Source of the DNA: Apoderus coryli
Lineage: Eukaryota; Arthropoda; Insecta; Coleoptera; Attelabidae
Direction: 5' to 3'
NCBI GenBank assembly: GCA_911728435.2
Contig: OU452203.1
Location: forward strand, 17,133,651 to 17,197,650
Length of the DNA stretch: 64,000 nucleotides
The position numbers and the translations under genes are program-made. This document shows, piece after piece, positions 61,811 to 64,000 of the stretch; the stretch's first letter is position 1; each line of letters begins with the position of its first letter. The notes beneath the pieces are model-generated. The model worked only from the letters and a program-made list of their open reading frames with translations, made no database searches and had not been told where the DNA came from.

Positions 61811-64000
61811 CTTAGATGATGATGCGTTTGATTTAAGTTTTTGAAGCACCATCTTAAATAACATCAAAATGTTTGAGCCTCATCTAAATAAAGAGAATTT
61901 GCAAAAACATCTGTCGCTTCATCCGTTAAAGCCAGTACTTTGTAATTTACTTAAAATACTACTACCATTTCTGCAATGCAATTTTTTTGTCATCACTAAT
62001 TGTTGGTCGACCTCATCGTTTGGCATCTCGACCACTAGCTGGTGCTTCAAAGATCCGAAGAATCTCTCTTAAATAGGTCCTCGAAAATTACGTTATATGC
62101 TGCAGGGAAATTGTTTTTACATTCGCCAATTATTAAGACAGTTGCTACTTTGTCTCGTCAAACAATAATTAAAGTAAATATTTAAGGTACAAACACTTGC
62201 AAAAATTTGTCCATGTGTCAACGTCAAAATTAATAAATTTAACTAATTAATTTAATTTATCCATCAAAATCAGCCTAACTGAAAAAAATAGTATGCCTGA
62301 ATAGGTATTTTCATAATATGTTTCCAACGAGATATCACTTGCCATAATCCCCATTTAAAAAGAGGGGACTTTGAAAAAATCTATTTACGTCAAGATATAT
62401 TTAAACAGCTACGAGTACATACTATGGTTTAATTGTATCTCTAATTATATTTGCAGATGTTCGAATTTTAAAGTTTAGGATTTCGCGACTTAAATTTTTC
62501 GATAAGTTACTAGACGCAAATTTTTAACTTTAATATAAAAATAAAGAATGAAGTGAATGTATTTATTATTAGAGGTAAGATTGTCTATAGCATATCCGGA
62601 ACAAAGTTGAGGTTCGCCACTGTCCATCGTAGCTTAGCACTGCCAACCATCATAAAACTTATCTACGGACGTGTGTGTGTAATTTCATAAAATCGCTTTA
62701 TACTCAGTAGTTTATTTTCATTCTACAGACTTAGTCAAGTGGAAAGTAGCTCACCAGGTCTATATACCTACCTATACGTGTATAACTAATGTAATTTAAT
62801 TTTAAACAAATTACTCTGCAATCAAGTGTTTTTAGATAGAATTTTATAATACGAACTGATAAAAGACTAATGCATATTAGCATTTTTGTGAGTTATAAGT
62901 TAAAATATTTTTTATTAATAGAAGGTTACTAATTTAATGAAACTAGAAGACTTTTTATTTACCTTACAGATTTAAGAGAAATATTTATATTGTATCTAAA
63001 TTCATAGGTACAAATTATTTTGATCACGACATGTCGTGTAGATCTAAAGTTACCTATTTGTTAACAGAGCTTTTATATTTCTAATAGCATATCTATTGAA
63101 ATGTTGAATATATGCATCTCACTCTATGTAGTTCAAAAATATTCACATTCCTTCGATTGATACACTTATATATTATGTGTAACTGCTCTACAGTTTCAAA
63201 CGTTATTTGAGTATATTACTTTTACAAGTTTTTAAATATTTCTATGGAAGACCAGTCCTTGCTGTCTGATTAAATACGGATTCGGCCAGGAGATTCAAGA
63301 TCCAATATTAATATTATAAGTAGAACCTAAAGTATAATTTAAAACTCGTAGTTTATTATAATCAATTCAATATTATTTACGCATTTTTGCATAACAGAGA
63401 CTTCTATTAATATCTAAATTGAATTTTTTATCAATCTACATGTAACACAATTTTTAAATATTTTGGATTTTATATATTAAGTAACTTCATGAGCAAAAGA
63501 AACACCACCCTTGTGCCAAATGCCTAATACTAAAATACGTGCATGCCATCCTGTATAATAGCTAAAGCACTTGCTATACGTACGACGTGAGATTTAATCA
63601 GATTTTTTTTCGAAGCAGGTTTTCACAGCGTTAGATTGGCGTAATTTGACACTTTACGTCAACAGTTGATCGGATCTTGCATTATACGTACTGAATATAG
63701 ACGACAGGCGTAAAAAACGTAAAACAAAATATACCTACCTCTATAATGTGTATAAAGAGGCTTTGCATTTAAAATGAATATAAATCTGTTGGAACATAAA
63801 ATATAACAGCAATAATTGCATGTTGAATGTAGAAAGGGTGTTATTCTTATAAATTTCATAATGTGTTGAAGAAAAGAGAAATTATTTGTTAATTACGATT
63901 AATGATTATATCTGATAATTTATAATAATAAAGTTTCCAATAGACTAATTCGCATTATTATTTATATTTTAATAAGTATAAATTCTATACCTGATTCTCA
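57895..64000. other. Upstream introns of the unrecognised gene to the window edge
   Basis: Outside the exon 61810-61767 and the MITE at 58993-59640 this is AT-rich sequence. A minus-strand stretch at about 61870-62070 (ILRIFEAPASGRDAKR, then GRPTISDDKK after a stop) may be an old transposase. The last ten bases look like an exon end with a GTATAG donor on the minus strand. Nothing else is recognisable. Confidence 0.4.
58993..59640. mobile_element. Longer member of the same MITE family
   Basis: The left end (58993-59055) contains CTTGAGCCTTATTTTTTCAA and CTCTTGGGATGGGGCCCACA. The right end (59600-59640, inverted) contains the complement of AAACTCTTGGGATGATGCTC. Relative to the 57.5-kb copy this gives two family members with the same end sequence and different internal lengths. 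Confidence 0.6.

Noticed and set aside
1..64000. CRISPR array, operon, phage or bacterial defence system
   Set aside because: Spliced eukaryotic genes, AT-rich introns and eukaryotic transposons fill the window; no regularly spaced direct repeats or gene clusters of that type are present.

Overview
The window is animal nuclear DNA and almost certainly from an insect. It is very AT-rich. The genes are split by short GT-AG introns, and the intact genes are insect orthologues: smooth/hnRNP L, stum, IWS1 and tumbleweed/RacGAP1. The decayed mobile elements (mariner-like, non-LTR, Crypton-like, foldback/MITE, tRNA-derived) suit a beetle-like genome, but the order cannot be fixed from this sequence alone.

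Layout, left to right. 101-1669 (+) holds the last two coding exons of smooth. 1670-10527 is the AT-rich space between the converging 3' ends of smooth and stum. 10528-21128 (-) is stum, which I rebuilt as eight coding exons in phase (about 1085 aa), including a 120-nt Cys-rich exon inside its largest intron. 21129-34141 has no recognised host gene and carries transposase, LINE and foldback remnants. 34142-39330 (-) is IWS1 in eleven exons (826 aa), with an unusually long Arg/Ser/Gly repeat region. 39331-40422 is a head-to-head promoter interval. 40423-45403 (+) is tumbleweed/RacGAP50C in ten exons (651 aa). 45404-49307 is mobile-element debris. 49308 to the right edge (-) holds the 3' exons of a gene I do not recognise, whose long introns are full of repeats.

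Functionally these are unrelated neighbours: splicing regulation (smooth), mechanosensory transduction (stum), transcription elongation (IWS1) and cytokinesis (tumbleweed). IWS1 and tumbleweed start 1.09 kb apart in opposite directions and may share regulatory sequence.

I found no operon-like or defence-like system. The observations most worth checking are the RS-rich IWS1, a hammerhead-like motif in a tumbleweed intron, a Crypton tyrosine recombinase relic, a LINE nested in a foldback element, the phase-matched stum exon, and the unrecognised Tyr/Pro-rich tail gene. Exon boundaries were called by eye from splice consensus, phase and family similarity. No transcript or database search was available.
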